Source: Siphonodentalium dalli
Taxonomy: Eukaryota > Mollusca > Scaphopoda > Gadilida > Siphonodentaliidae
Assembly (NCBI GenBank): GCA_032622095.1
Contig: CP136064.1
Span: 178,596,011-178,660,010, forward strand
Direction of reading: 5' to 3'
DNA: 64,000 nucleotides
In this document: positions 36,401 through 44,306 of the stretch, one piece after another
How positions within the stretch are numbered: position 1 is the first letter of the stretch
Layout: each line of letters opens with the position of its first letter
Notes under the pieces: generated by a model
What the model was told of the DNA's origin: nothing
Databases searched by the model: none
The model's input: the letters and a program-made list of their open reading frames with translations, nothing else
Made by a program: the position numbers and the translations under genes

Positions 36401-37737
36401 CGTGTGCACCGACACTAATTGACTCCTTAACAATTTCCCACTACAAAATGAAATAAGCCAATCTGATTGGTCAAATCTAAATAAAAGACAAGCGGTTGCC
36501 ACCTTAGTTCCACATTAACCCTTTCATTATGGGAGCTGCGCTAGTGCAGCATTAAAGACCCTGTACTAGTGCATTCTCTTATATATGCAAGTCTCCCATA
36601 TATAACATATATAAAAGAATGCACTGGCTTAAAAGTTCAATGTAAATATTGTTAGGCCAATGCATTCTCTTATATATGCGAGGCTACCTTAGTATGGGAG
36701 AATGCATTGGCACAGGGTTTTCGCAAAATTTCAAGAAGCTCCAGTCATGAAATGGTTAAATTATCCATTGAAATTTTTGTTTTTATTTCTTGTTAAACCT
36801 TTTAATGATGAATACTTTACAATATCAGGAGATACCAGGTGGTCTGCCATCCAAATATCAGAAAAGTGTCACTCAGAGGCACAGAAAAATTGATGCATGG
36901 CAGAAAACAGTGAAAGAATCAAAACTCGCCAAACCACAAAGAAAGGAATTTCAACAATTAGTGGAGTCCAGGTTTCATGTAAGTGTGACGATTGTTTATC
37001 TTTTCCAGATGACATCTCATTGATATAGGTTTGCTATCTTCCCCTTTCTTACAATAGTTCAGTCTGAGTGAACCCTGACGATTTAACACTGAAGCGTTCG
37101 ATAGACTAAAACAAATATCAGGGATTCCCATTACTTTCAAAAATTATTACATCAGTGTCAACCAACTTCAATTCACGGCAGGACTCATCTGCAGCCAATC
37201 AGAAGATAGTTGCATGGATTTTTTATGCAAAGCATGGAAGCGGTGACATAATAAAACTCTTTATAGCGGTGGTAATTCAAGTGATATTTGAATGTTTCAG
37301 ACTATCGAATACGTAGCTGCTCTATAGTCTAGGTTCATTCAGACAATATTTATAACTAGGTATTGGCTATGCTGTAAAAACACTAAAACATTATGAGATA
37401 TGTTTACCCTTTATATATAACTAAAATTGTAACACGCACGTCACAATGACATAATTTATGTTGGTTGATGTCCCCCAGTACATTACCTGTGCAATCTGCG
37501 TATACAATTATGACATGAAAGTAATTCTAACCTAATAAAGCTACATTGACCTAATAAAGCTACATTGACATAATAAACGTTTAATAGGCAGTTTATGTAG
37601 GCAATAGAGGTAGTGAGCAGTGGATAAACAAGATTATTGTTTTTCAGGCATGGCTGGCGGAATCTGGATACAAGAGAGAGTTAGATTTTCTTGTATCACA
37701 ACCAGCATCAGCAACATCAACTAGCTCCAAGAAATGA
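17325..37737 (+). CDS. TBCCD1: TBCCD1 (TBCC domain-containing protein 1), C-terminal 322 residues in nine exons
   Basis: TBCCD1 is a tubulin-cofactor-C-like protein; in animals studied it sits at the centrosome/basal-body region and affects centrosome and Golgi position. Nine exons join in frame: 17325-17445, 22868-22949, 27417-27465, 29280-29359, 30915-31037, 32333-32508, 35487-35584, 36829-36978 and 37648-37737, totalling 969 nt with the TGA. Order along the protein: NPFG.SACI, KRGKIACNGH, IIIMSQVSKQT, KIHRC (start of the beta-helical TBCC/CARP fold), EKCRNSTIVLGPV, LTPNRPILLSGN, APYHTFYPKLEEHM, IPFEMEG, EIPGGLPSKYQK, and a Ser-rich tail. These landmarks and their order match vertebrate TBCCD1 over roughly its last 55%. 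All splice sites are GT-AG except the GC donor after 29359. The 5' exons (N-terminal ~250 residues) were not found. Introns of up to 5.4 kb are filled with transposons. Confidence 0.93.
17540..18373 (+). repeat. Array of ~160-bp units in a TBCCD1 intron
   Basis: Repeated 'CATGG.TGCCAGCAGCCATCTTGGATTTTACTCTT ... GATCATCACCAAACTTCATATGGATCTTCGG.GTGACCTCTAGATGGGAGCC', about four to five units, with a tail AAGTTGAGCTACAGCGCCAT at about 18333. Same family as 27955-29150, 33281-34035, 41168-42480 and 55630-56070. The long open frame 17702-17941 is a by-product. Confidence 0.85.
18374..18381. other. Target-site duplication ATTTGCAT (left)
   Basis: Exact match to 21381-21388, flanking the hAT element. 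Confidence 0.95.
18382..21380 (-). mobile_element. Near-complete autonomous-type hAT transposon, family A (2999 bp)
   Basis: Termini CAGACATGTTAAGTTT and inverted CAGAGCTGTTAAGTTT match at 14 of 16 positions, and the element is flanked by a perfect 8-bp duplication ATTTGCAT. The transposase runs on the minus strand and fills two thirds of it. It lies in the intron between TBCCD1 exons 17325-17445 and 22868-22949, antisense to that gene, about 10 bases past the tail of the 160-bp array. The 691-bp derivative at 34154-34844 shares both ends, and a truncated copy lies at 6380-7545. Confidence 0.95.
18917..20936 (-). pseudogene. hAT transposase, one frameshift
   Basis: The N-terminal frame runs from 20936 to 19914. 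The ATG at 20846 (MSVEPSKKRARYESKF) is the likely start, because the 30 residues before it are not basic like a hAT N-terminus. Features in order: BED-type finger (AYCKVCNAHF, HGQSVQHK), first catalytic-region motif MIDESND, AFCSDNCNVMMG, and CICHLANLC. The frame then shifts once, around 19925-19950. The other frame carries TRWLSLEK, and the C-terminal part (to the stop at 18917-18919) ends with the hAT dimerisation motif NADCERVFSMVRK. The two frames cover a full-length transposase with no other break, so inactivation looks recent, unless this is an assembly error. Plus-strand open frames here are shadows. Confidence 0.92.
21381..21388. other. Target-site duplication ATTTGCAT (right)
   Basis: Pairs with 18374-18381. 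Confidence 0.95.
21411..22541. mobile_element. Non-autonomous hAT element, family D (1131 bp)
   Basis: TAGAGCTTCACG at the left end and inverted CGTGAAGCTCTA at the right form a perfect 12-bp TIR. The exact 8-bp duplication TTGTAACT flanks it (21403-21410 and 22542-22549). Sub-terminal motifs CGGTATTTAGTCATATCGCG recur near both ends in direct orientation. Two short open frames inside show no transposase motif. It begins only 22 bp beyond the duplication of the family-A element. Confidence 0.93.
22868..22949 (+). CDS. TBCCD1: TBCCD1 exon
   Basis: TTTATTTCAG before, GTATGT after. 82 nt encoding DKNDNGSKRGKIACNGH and IVQKECTKG; enters at phase 1 and leaves at phase 2, matching its neighbours. 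Confidence 0.92.
22990..23286 (+). repeat. Dispersed ~280-bp repeat, copy 1
   Basis: GCCGTCATTCTTATATATTA ... TAATATGTCTTTAA, about 85% identical to 44039-44306. No clear Pol III A/B boxes and no poly-A tail were seen, so it is not confidently a SINE. Confidence 0.75.
23590..24430 (+). repeat. Dispersed repeat with (GTCC)n tract and 'GGAGTTATGGCCCTTT' units
   Basis: Units with 'AACCAAATTTTGTATATGAG ... CAAAATACA.ATCGAGTTC.AATATGGGTT.GATCC ... GGAGTTATGGCCCTTT' repeat at about 100-150-bp spacing, with a CCGTCCGTCTGTCTGTC tract at 23957-24012. Relatives lie at 24880-25330, 38290-38430 and, inverted, 49165-49960 and 50110-50655. Confidence 0.75.
24880..25330 (+). repeat. Second block of the 'GGAGTTATGACCCTTT' repeat family
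   Basis: 'GATCGGAACCAAATTTTGTATAT ... GAATATGGGTTCGATCC ... GGAGTTATGACCCTTTTTCG' followed by AT-rich sequence. Same family as 23590-24430. Non-coding. Confidence 0.65.
25622..25629. other. Target-site duplication TATATAAT (left)
   Basis: Exact match to 26611-26618. Confidence 0.93.
25630..26610. mobile_element. Non-autonomous hAT element, family C (981 bp)
   Basis: CAGTGTTCGCGCTG and inverted CAGCGCGAACACTG give a perfect 14-bp TIR with the exact 8-bp duplication TATATAAT. Sub-terminal tracts of ATTTGGCTAAA-type repeats occur at both ends and could be multiple transposase-binding sites. No transposase ORF. A fragment of the same family lies at about 31183-31268. It sits in the TBCCD1 intron between exons 22868-22949 and 27417-27465. 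Confidence 0.94.
26930..26995. repeat. Short dispersed palindrome around GCCGATCGTGATCGGC
   Basis: ATCGCCAAGGAATGGGTTAA..ATCTGCCGATCGTGATCGGCCTCTCG. An inverted diverged copy lies at about 46663-46735 (GAGAGGCCCATCATGATCGG...CCCTTGGCGAT). Confidence 0.65.
27417..27465 (+). CDS. TBCCD1: TBCCD1 exon
   Basis: TTTTACAG before, GTAAGT after. Encodes NKIIIMSQVSKQTIAR, which corresponds to the MSQVYKQT region of vertebrate TBCCD1. Short exon (49 nt), phases 2 in, 0 out. Confidence 0.92.
27537..27756 (+). mobile_element. TTAA-flanked miniature element, family P2 (220 bp)
   Basis: TTAA|CCCTTTCTATACTAAATGG ... CTAGTATAGAAAGGG|TTGA (right TTAA decayed by one base). The termini are inverted repeats of about 15 bp, and CCCTTT next to TTAA is the piggyBac signature. 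It lies 71 bp downstream of the exon ending at 27465. Confidence 0.85.
27955..29150 (+). repeat. Array of ~160-bp units with conserved head and tail
   Basis: Head AAAGTTTGAGCTATTGCCATGG with a CGTCCGTC stub. About seven units of 'CAGCAGCCATCTTGGAT.TT ... CATCACCAAACTTCATATGGATCTTC'. A TATC/TATA microsatellite at 28985-29023. Tail AAAGTTGAGCTACAGTGTCA at about 29116. The head and tail are mutually inverted (AAAGTTTGAGCT / AGCTCAACTTT). Confidence 0.85.
29280..29359 (+). CDS. TBCCD1: TBCCD1 exon with a GC splice donor
   Basis: TCTTTTCCAG before; ends CCATTAAG and is followed by GCAAGT instead of GTAAGT. Encodes KIHRCHYSYLYLLSPLR, the start of the TBCC fold. The GC donor is needed to keep frame with the next exon (AG + A = Arg), and AAG|GCAAGT is the usual strong context of GC-AG introns. 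Confidence 0.9.
29376..29622 (+). mobile_element. TTAA-flanked miniature element, family P2 (247 bp)
   Basis: TTAA|TCTTTTCTTTACTGAATGG ... TTAGTATAGAAAAA|TTAA, an intact duplication. The left TTAA begins 13 bp after the TBCCD1 exon that ends at 29359. The minus- and plus-strand open frames across it are chance. Confidence 0.85.
29623..30372. other. Intronic DNA, one short repeat
   Basis: No exon seen. CCTCGACTCAAAACAAATATT at about 30221 recurs at about 51609 and 56845, marking a small dispersed repeat that is followed by a C-tract at 51.6 kb and, at 30.2 kb, by one about 90 bp further on. Confidence 0.5.
30373..30409 (+). repeat. C-rich tract including an uninterrupted run of 29 C
   Basis: ACACCCCCCT then C from 30381 to 30409. 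A shorter C16 run at 51635-51650 sits next to the same dispersed repeat. Confidence 0.9.
30434..30772. mobile_element. TTAA-flanked palindromic miniature element, family P1, right end eroded
   Basis: TTAA|CCCTTCCATGACTGGAGCTT, then three copies of CATTCTCTTATATATG arms alternating with their inverses. The 3' end matches ..GGGTCTTTAATGCTGCA and is then lost; no right TTAA is found. Other copies: 36519, 40486, 51687, 51890, 55429. Confidence 0.82.
30915..31037 (+). CDS. TBCCD1: TBCCD1 exon (TBCC fold)
   Basis: CATTTTAG before, GTTTGT after. 123 nt encoding SVTVEKCRNSTIVLGPVE and HINHCENVTVIAAAR, the best-conserved segment of the protein. In human TBCCD1 the equivalent is the centre of the C-CAP/TBCC domain. 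Confidence 0.95.
31183..31268 (+). mobile_element. Fragment of hAT family C end
   Basis: GGTTCGCGCTGCCACTTGCC and three TTTGGCAAAA repeats resemble the left end of 25630-26610. There is no right end nearby. Confidence 0.6.
31269..32332. other. Intronic DNA, nothing recognised
   Basis: Contains a short direct repeat CAACACCTTAGATTTTATGCC (about 32174 and 32209) and no known element or exon. Confidence 0.5.
32333..32508 (+). CDS. TBCCD1: TBCCD1 exon
   Basis: CATTCCACAG before, GTAAGT after. 176 nt encoding LTPNRPILLSGNDTILLAPY, HTFYPKLEEHMALVGL and KNYWDKPICV, which align with vertebrate TBCCD1 with only conservative changes. Confidence 0.95.
32509..33280. other. Intronic DNA, nothing recognised
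   Basis: AT-rich with T-tracts; no exon or element ends identified. Confidence 0.5.
33281..34035 (+). repeat. Array of ~160-bp units, second subfamily
   Basis: Head TTAGCTCAACTTTTCTTTGT AAAGTTTGAGCTATTGCCATGG (a self-inverted start), GTCGTCCGTCGTCCGTGTG tract, about four units of 'GGGCTACAGGTCGTACCTTT ... CATGAAATTTGTCATGG ... CATGTAGATGGGAACGAGTCATTTTGGGGTCATTCGG', tail AAAGTTGAGCTACAGTGTCA. Same subfamily as 41168-42480. Confidence 0.87.
34154..34844. mobile_element. Miniature deletion derivative of hAT family A (691 bp)
   Basis: Left end CAGACCTGTTGAGTTTTGAA and right end TTAACTGCTCTG match the termini of the 3-kb element, and similarity extends about 350 bp in from the left and 75 bp from the right. 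The transposase is absent. Flanks GTGATAGC and GCGATAGT agree at 6 of 8 positions, as expected for an aged duplication. Intronic in TBCCD1 (between exons 32333-32508 and 35487-35584). Confidence 0.87.
35004..35217. mobile_element. TA-flanked palindromic miniature element, copy 2
   Basis: CAGTAATGCCCTAAATAATC ... GATTATTTAGGGTATTACTG between TA dinucleotides. Arms pair over about 100 bp each around the loop GCAAAGCTCTCAGTGAGAGC. Located in a TBCCD1 intron, so it would be transcribed as a long hairpin. Confidence 0.9.
35487..35584 (+). CDS. TBCCD1: TBCCD1 exon
   Basis: TTTCTTGTAG before, GTTAGT after. 98 nt encoding WEILPTNEFFTF and NIPFEMEGSTT. IPFEMEG is invariant in the family. Confidence 0.94.
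35777..36415. mobile_element. Harbinger-like non-autonomous element (639 bp)
   Basis: Termini GTGTCGGCGCGCACAATCCC and inverted GTGTCGGTGCACACGATCCC match at 17 of 20 positions. The 3-bp flank TAA on both sides (35774-35776, 36416-36418) fits the TWA duplication of PIF/Harbinger. No ORF for a transposase or Myb-like partner. Intronic in TBCCD1. Confidence 0.75.
36519..36755. mobile_element. TTAA-flanked palindromic miniature element, family P1 (237 bp, complete)
   Basis: TTAA|CCCTTTCATTATGGGAGCTG ... GCTCCAGTCATGAAATGG|TTAA. Internal CATTCTCTTATATATG arms and their inverses form two stacked hairpins. It ends 73 bp before a TBCCD1 exon. Confidence 0.88.
36829..36978 (+). CDS. TBCCD1: TBCCD1 exon
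   Basis: CAATATCAG before, GTAAGT after. Exactly 50 codons: EIPGGLPSKYQKSVTQR, AWQKTVKESKLAKPQRK and FQQLVESRFH, a charged C-terminal helix region matching vertebrate TBCCD1. Confidence 0.95.
37648..37737 (+). CDS. TBCCD1: TBCCD1 terminal exon
   Basis: TTTTTCAG before. Encodes AWLAESGYKRELDFLVSQ then a Ser/Thr/Ala-rich tail ending SSKK and TGA. The vertebrate protein ends similarly (Glu-Trp-Leu ... a low-complexity tail). No canonical AATAAA was seen within the next few hundred bases. Confidence 0.93.
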   Translation, partial: AWLAESGYKRELDFLVSQPASATSTSSKK

Positions 37738-37960
37738 GGAATCTCTGCAGTTACTGCTTAAATGGCTCTAATTTCATTGGTATAAATTTTCATGGTTTAG
37801 CAATTTACGACTTTCTTGTGAATTCATAAATTTGTGGGTCTGTCACTATTAACTATCACCTCCACACCCTTAAAATAATGGCCATTGATATCAAATATCA
37901 GAAGTCCAGTCAAATTTTGTTGATGAACTTATTTCAAAGGGATCTTAAATTCGTGGTTAA

Positions 37961-38030
37961 CACGTTTACTGTCGACTGAGTTATCTCGTACTTTTTGCTT
38001 GTAATTGAATGGGCGTCGGCAGTGAACGTG
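37961..38030 (+). mobile_element. TTAA-flanked miniature element, family P3 (70 bp, complete)
   Basis: TTAA|CACGTTTACTGTCGAC ... GTCGGCAGTGAACGTG|TTAA. TIR of about 14 bp with two mismatches. It lies in the presumed 3' region of TBCCD1, 223 bp past the stop. Confidence 0.85.
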
Positions 38031-38289
38031 TTAAGCAGAACCATGAAAGTTGGATCACCATGTAAACATGTGCTTTTATAGTAACTTAGAAAGCAGCAGA
38101 GTTGCCACCGTGGTGACAGACCTAGAAATACACCACTGAATTCAGCAGTGAAATTCTGGAGCAAAATAGTCTGAGTTCCACTCGGCCTACAAACAATTTG
38201 TAAAGTATTCACAGTTTTGTCTAAAGTCTTGCAGGAATGAATTTGGAAGTAGTTTATGAAGTCAACATACCACATAACCACAATACCCC

Positions 38290-38430
38290 ATATTTTCAAC
38301 TTAGAATTTGGGGATTATTTTGTTGTACAGATGATAACTTGAATACTATTTGACAGAATTTTATTAAACTTGGTATGTGAGCTTTATATGAGAAGGTCTC
38401 GATCATGCCGGTTTCATGTTTGAGGTGAAT
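38290..38430 (+). repeat. Fragment of the 'AACTTAGAATTTG...GATGATAACTT' repeat
   Basis: Matches the unit at about 23685-23770 (TTAGAATTTGCTGATTATTT, GATAACTT, TTGGTATGTGAG). Confidence 0.55.
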
Positions 38431-38637
38431 GTCCTTTACATCATGTGACGTCAATGGGATGCATACGGAACATATGTGGCATACAGATTTGTAAATACGG
38501 TGCAGCAACAACATTGTAATTTTAGGAAAAAGTGTGTAATTAATAACATAAAGCTGGTTGGCAGAGCAGAACTCAGACTAGAGTAAGATGAATCTATTAC
38601 AGTTCACAACTGATGTAAATGGTTAGAACATGATATA

Positions 38638-38729
38638 CAGTAATGTCCTAAATAATTGACTCCTTAACCACAGCAGAATTATGGGTAATTCTGCTGTGGT
38701 TAAGGAGTCAAGTATTGAGGGCATTACTG
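38638..38729. mobile_element. TA-flanked palindromic miniature element, copy 3 (92 bp)
   Basis: CAGTAATGTCCTAAATAATTG ... GAGGGCATTACTG between TA dinucleotides. Only the outer ~45 bp of each arm is present; the centre is ACCACAGCAGAATTATGGGT and its inverse joined directly. Confidence 0.88.
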
Positions 38730-39163
38730 TACTCAATAGCCATATTCGAACAAGAATAATATTCTCAATCATGAGATGAAAATTGTTACAGCCAATTAGT
38801 GCCTTCAGGAGGGTAATTGTTTCAATTGGCCATAATTATAGTGCTTAAAGTTCTGGTATTCTGAAATAATTTTTTAAGGGTTAGCTGCTTAAAATTGTTG
38901 ATATAGCTGCAATTTCTAGCTATGTCATGAGATATGCCTTATAAATGATGAAGCCAGTGATGTAATTTACCAAAATTACAGTTATTTGTTGATTAACTAA
39001 AAACATGGTTTTCTTCACTATTTGATTTGATTAATACTTGTTTTTCACTGATAAAAGGGACCCAAGGCACTCGAAGTGGGTTCATACAAAATATTTTTTT
39101 TTTATAAAAGTATGTAAAACTACTACATGATGTATCACCAAACAAGTACATTATCAATATTAA

Positions 39164-39404
39164 CCCTTTCTTTACTAAATGGATTCTCCTATTCAGTTAT
39201 AAATGCATACATTGGAATGGTCTATTATTCATTCGGAGGGATGTTAAGGATATATGAGCATACAAAAAAGATAATACAACTGCAGAACAATTAATATCCA
39301 TTGGTGGGAAATGTTTAGAATAAGTTCAATGGTCGTTTGTTGAACTTATTATCTGAACATTTCCTAAGGGAACTACTCGTCAATGAGTGTTTAGTATAGA
39401 ATGG
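39164..39404 (+). mobile_element. TTAA-flanked miniature element, family P2 (241 bp)
   Basis: TTAA|CCCTTTCTTTACTAAATGG ... GTTTAGTATAGAATGGG|TTCA; the right flank has lost one base of TTAA. Internal GGTCGTTTGTTGAACTTATT is the family marker. Confidence 0.83.
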
Positions 39405-40485
39405 GTTCATAACTCTCCAATAACAAGTTATCGCATATTGAGAGCAATGTTATGTTAACATTACTGTTACAGCAGCATTACTGATCAAAGTCCAATTTGA
39501 TACCAAAATTTAATCAAAACTTGATTGTAAACATGGAAAAGGTCAAAGCATTTAAAAATATTCTGAAAATCGCATTTAGATTAAATAATTGAACTTACTA
39601 CGCGATCTGCGGTGTTTTTTAGAAATCACTGTAACAGTTTTGTTTAACTAACAAAAATGGTTTCAACAAGTGAAATTTCGTTATTGGAAAACTATCAATA
39701 ATGAATATAAGAACAAAGTTTATCTATTTCTCCATGTTCTTCTTTAGTGGTGATGTTTTAACAGACTTATTATATTTTTTTTTGCAATTTACTCACTGCA
39801 AGTACCTTGGGTGCATTTAAGATCACATAGGTATAAAGCTCCAAGAAAGATAAATATATAGAAATTGTGCTAATTACAACTCTTAACATGTCTGTCAACT
39901 TGCAAATCATTGACCTTTTTGCCTGAATATCATTGACTGCTCACTATAGAAGAATTCACATTCGCACATAAGTGACGAAAACACTGCTGCGAAAAAAAGG
40001 TATACCTTTTAAATCCTGAATAACGAATAACATAGAAACTGAGAATAGCATGCGCCTGTCTACCATTGTTATCGTCTTCATGGTTATCAGATTTGATTAT
40101 TCATCTCTGCTACACATTTCGTAATGTTACACCTTTGATACAAAACTTTTTAACAGGTTGTACATGTCGGCAGAGTGAGTCAGGTCACTTTTGTTGGCAA
40201 TGGCAACACACATTACATGTGTGACTAAACCTGGCTATTGTAGTCTTTGTAGGTCATATATATATATAAAAATCAACTCCAAATCATGTGGAAAATTGAA
40301 ATCCAATGTTATGATTCTCTCTTTTATATCTATTAACTGTCTGTGATAATTTATCGCTGTTTTTTTTTTGTAATTGAAATTTATATCAAAAATAAATTTT
40401 GAATAAAAACAAAATTGTCTCTTGTTGTGTATATCTTATCAGAATGTGTGACATATTGGCTCAGTATGTGTTGATTATTTTGTAT
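39405..40485. other. Intergenic DNA, nothing recognised
   Basis: No exon, RNA gene or element ends seen between the two convergent host genes here. Confidence 0.5.
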
Positions 40486-40730
40486 GTGCCTCTGGTGCAG
40501 CATTAAAGATCTGAGCCAGTGCATTCTGTTATATATGCGAGTCTCTCATAGGGAGCCTCGCATATATACTAGTATGAGAATGCACTGGCTTACAAGGTGA
40601 AGGTAAATATTGTTATGCCAATGTATTCTCTTATATATGCGAGGCTCCCTGTGGGAGACTCGCATATATAAAAGAATGCATTGGCAGAGGGTTTGTGCAA
40701 AAATTTCAGGAAGCTCCAGTCATAGAGGGG
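40486..40730. mobile_element. TTAA-flanked palindromic miniature element, family P1, left end eroded
   Basis: Right end GCTCCAGTCATAGAGGGG|TTAA (40731-40734). Two hairpins CATTCTCTTATATATGCGAG with inverses. The left end starts inside the family at GGTGCAGCATTAAAGATC. The open frame 40610-40891 runs through it by chance. Confidence 0.8.
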
Positions 40731-41167
40731 TTAATAATAATCATAATAGTTATGTGATACAAATGGCAACCAACGATTATTGCTCCAGGTATGGAAGGGT
40801 TAAAGATGGTCTATCTCTCCCAGGCCACAAATACAACAACATATTTTTTATAAGACCTTATTTCACGACAACAAATACCTTTTTTCTGTGAATAAAACAG
40901 ACAAAACTGAAGATTGGAAATATTACATGTCTATAAAAGCACAATAAAGTGGTTTATTCCTGCAAAATATCTGAATCGAAATGACATTTTTCCTCGATGG
41001 AGAGTGCTAACAGGATAAAGTTCTACCTCTTGCTACACTCCAAATGCGCCGATATTTATGTTCTAAAAACATTATCCCAATAGATTGCATGTACCAGAAA
41101 AAAATTGAAATAAAATATTAATTGATATGGAAGTGTTTCCATAGAGATTGTCTTCGATTCATATTTA

Positions 41168-42480
41168 TTAGCTCAACTTTACTTTGTAAAGTTTGAGCTA
41201 TTGCCATGGCTTTGTCGTCCGTCGTCTGTGTGTGCATGATTCGTCAACAATACAGGCTACATGTCGTACCTTTGGTCGGATCATTATGTAATTTGACTTA
41301 GCTGTTGACATCAACATTTAGACCGGAACGATTCATTTTGGGGTCATTCGGAAAAAATAACATGGCTGCCAGCGGCCATCTTGGATTTCAAAATTCAATC
41401 CATTAGAACGGGCTACAGGTCGTACTGTTCGTCTGATCATCATGAAATTTGTCATGGATGTTAATATTGACATGTAGATGGGAACGAGTAATTTTGGGGT
41501 CATTCGGCCAAAAAACATGGCCACCAGCAGCCATCTTGGATTTTACTCTTTGCATGACTAAATCCTTTGGCACGGGCTACAGGTCGTACCTTTAGTCGGA
41601 TCATCATAAAATTTGTCATGGATGTTAACAATGACATGTAGATGGGAATGAGTCATTTTGGGGTCATTCAGCCAAAAAACATGGCCGCCAGCAGCAATCT
41701 TGGATTTTACTCTTTACATGACTAAATCCTTTAGCACGGGCTACAGGTCGTACCTTTAGTCTGATCATCATGAAATTTGTCATGGCTGTTGAAATTGGAA
41801 TGTAGATGGGAACGAATCATTTTAGGGTCATTCAGACAAAAAATATGGCTGCCAGCGGCCATCTTGGATTTCAAAATTCAATCCATTAGCACTGGCTATA
41901 TGTCGTACTGTTCGTCTGATCATCATGAAATTTGTCATGGATGTTAACAATGACATGTAGATGGGAACGACTCATTTTTGGGTCGTTTGGCCAAAAAACA
42001 TGGCCACCAGCAGCCATCTTGGATTTTATTCTTTGTATGACTAAATCCTTTAGCAGGGCTACAGGTCGTACCTTTAGTCGGATCATCATGATAATTTGTC
42101 ATGGCTGTTGAAATTGGAATGTTGATGGGAACGATTGTCATTCGGACAAAAAACATGGCTGCCAGCAGCCATCTTGGATTTCAAAATTCAATCCATTAGC
42201 ACGGGCTACAGGTGGTACTGTTTGTCTGATGATCATGAAATTTGTCATGGATGTTAACAATAACATGTAGATGGGAACGAGTCATTTTTAGGTCTTTCGG
42301 CCAAAAATCCTGGCCGCCAGCAGCCATCTTGGATTTTACTTTCATATATATATCTCTTCATGTTGATAATCTAGTATTACTTAGACATTTCAACTTTCTG
42401 CATTCCTAATCACTCCATTGCATGTAATACATTAAATTATTCCCTTTCCAAGTTGAGCTACAGTGTCATTGACTTTCATT
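41168..42480 (+). repeat. Array of ~160-bp units, second subfamily (about seven units)
   Basis: Self-inverted head TTAGCTCAACTTTACTTTGT AAAGTTTGAGCTATTGCC; units 'GGCTACAGGTCGTACCTTTAGTC.GATCATCATGAAATTTGTCATGG'; tail CAAGTTGAGCTACAGTGTCA. Unit boundaries fall near 41440, 41600, 41760, 41925, 42085 and 42235. Several minus-strand open frames (41333-42156) are periodic by-products. Confidence 0.88.
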
Positions 42481-42571
42481 ATTTTATACCATAGATTCCA
42501 GGCATGGCCCGGAAACTACATAAATTTTGATAGGAAGAGATAGACCATCTTTAACTGAGATAAAGCTTTAA

Positions 42572-42768
42572 TCCTTTCAGTGCCAAGGCCATATTTCCTT
42601 GATCATTTTTCAAATTTTTATATTATAATAATGTCATACATTGATGGAAAGAGCTCTAAGTCTTAAAGAGCTCTTTGATCATCAATGTATCACATTATTA
42701 TCAATATATTTGAAAAATGATCAAGGAAATACGAGTTGATACAAAAATCGGACTTGGCACTGAAAGGG
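42572..42768. mobile_element. TTAA-flanked miniature element, family P4 (197 bp)
   Basis: TTAA|TCCTTTCAGTGCCAAGGCC ... GACTTGGCACTGAAAGGG|TTAA. Internal arms CCTTGATCATTTTTCAAATT and their inverse, and a central AAGAGCTCTTTGATCATCAA, make a long hairpin. Confidence 0.88.
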
Positions 42769-43137
42769 TTAACATCTTTCCACAATTTTTGCACATGTCA
42801 GGGTTTGAACTGCGACTTTCTGGTCTAGCCTATCTCTTCATTTTCTTGTTAGTATTCTTTTTAGTCAATCTCGTAGATATACGCCAGCATATGATGAGTT
42901 TTATCCCAAAATTTTGTCAATATCGGCAGATCTAGAAAGACATCAACAATTATCAACAATCATGATTCCTAGTTTGATTTTTGTAAAAGCAGCTGATTCG
43001 CTGTAGAAATGCTATATTTTGATTCTTGCAAACTTTTATAGCTTTTAAGGCCTGGGGAAATTTACAACAAAAACCATCAGAATATGTCTGAGCATAAGCC
43101 AATGATTATAGTTTGAATAATAATCACAATTGGTTAG

Positions 43138-43800
43138 GCCAAAAAAAAAAGTTTTGGTTCTCAGGCCCCGCCGCATTGAATAAAAAGGGCCGCATTAGGC
43201 CTTTTTATTGCAATGACTGATGTTATGACAAAAAAACTTACGAAAAAAGAAAAACATTTGATTTATTTTGATTTTATCAACATGTCCATAGCAGATATGT
43301 GTTGAATATTAGTGTGCATTGAACTCTAACATGTAATGTGTTAAAAAGTGACTTGCAGGCTTACAACATGAAGTAGATGACTACAATTAAGAAAATGATT
43401 AGCTGATCCTCATGCTCTTCTTACAATTAGTCATTGTGAACAACTTACATTAATTGTAACTTTATACAATTGAAAGGCACAGGACTAAATTCAGGATCAC
43501 ATATTAGAATGGGGAGGTATAAGTTTTTAGACAACAATAACAGTAGTTAATGTCAGGGGCATTATATATTGTTAGGTAATCCCAGTCATACACTGGTAGT
43601 ACAATGTCATTTTTATATAAGACTAAATGAGTTTATATGCATAACAGTTCCCTCTACCTTTCTGGTTATTACTAGACAGAGGAAGGTATCTTTGTCCATG
43701 CATACTATGCGCAGTAACAAATAAAAATAAAACCCTCCCTCCCTCATTGATGTGAAGAAAAAAAATTGCCGAGAACCAAACACTTTTTTTTTTGGCCTTA
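43138..43800. repeat. Inverted pair GGCC(A)n..GTTTTGGTTCTC
   Basis: GGCCAAAAAAAAAAGTTTTGGTTCTC (43138-43163) is inverted at about 43773-43797 as GAGAACCAAACAC then T10 GGCC. A 660-bp element with short TIRs is possible, but no duplication was found. Open frames on the minus strand inside are unsupported. Confidence 0.5.
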
Positions 43801-44038
43801 GGCATGAATAAAACTGTATATTTATTTTAGACAAATAAGTCATTTGTGGTACTAAATTTATTACTTGTTTATTAATTATTATCACCTTATTTAAATGGTT
43901 GGAACATGAATGAATATTTAGTTTCACTGTGACATCCAGGTTACTTTTAATACATATCAGTGGCATCAAAGTGTTATAATTTCCAAATTTGCTCAAAGAA
44001 GTTATTTATAAAGAATATTAATCCAAATTGACAACACA

Positions 44039-44306
44039 CGCCGTCAGTCTTATATATTAATTAAATGCAATGACTCTCGATGGCGATATCATTTGTGTTA
44101 TTTTATCGCCGATAGTTGCGTCCCGAATCAAGATGTAAATATTTACAATTGAGCGAAGTTCAGACGATGTTTTGTAGTCGTATTGTCGATTTCTTTGAAA
44201 TTTTCGGCAATGTTAGTAGAATGCTACATTCCCCCAAGTTGACATAGCACCTGGGTACTAACTTATCAATTTCACGCACCCGAACAAGCCCATAATATGT
44301 CTTTAA
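44039..44306 (+). repeat. Dispersed ~270-bp repeat, copy 2
   Basis: About 85% identical to 22990-23286, both ending at ATATGTCTTTAA, where a TTAA element begins here. Confidence 0.75.

Noticed and set aside
44303-44306. Copy 1 of the dispersed repeat (ending near 23286) as an empty-site proof for the P5 insertion at 44307
   Set aside because: Sequence after the TTAA differs between the loci (CAATTAC versus CTTAGAT), so the repeat simply ends there.
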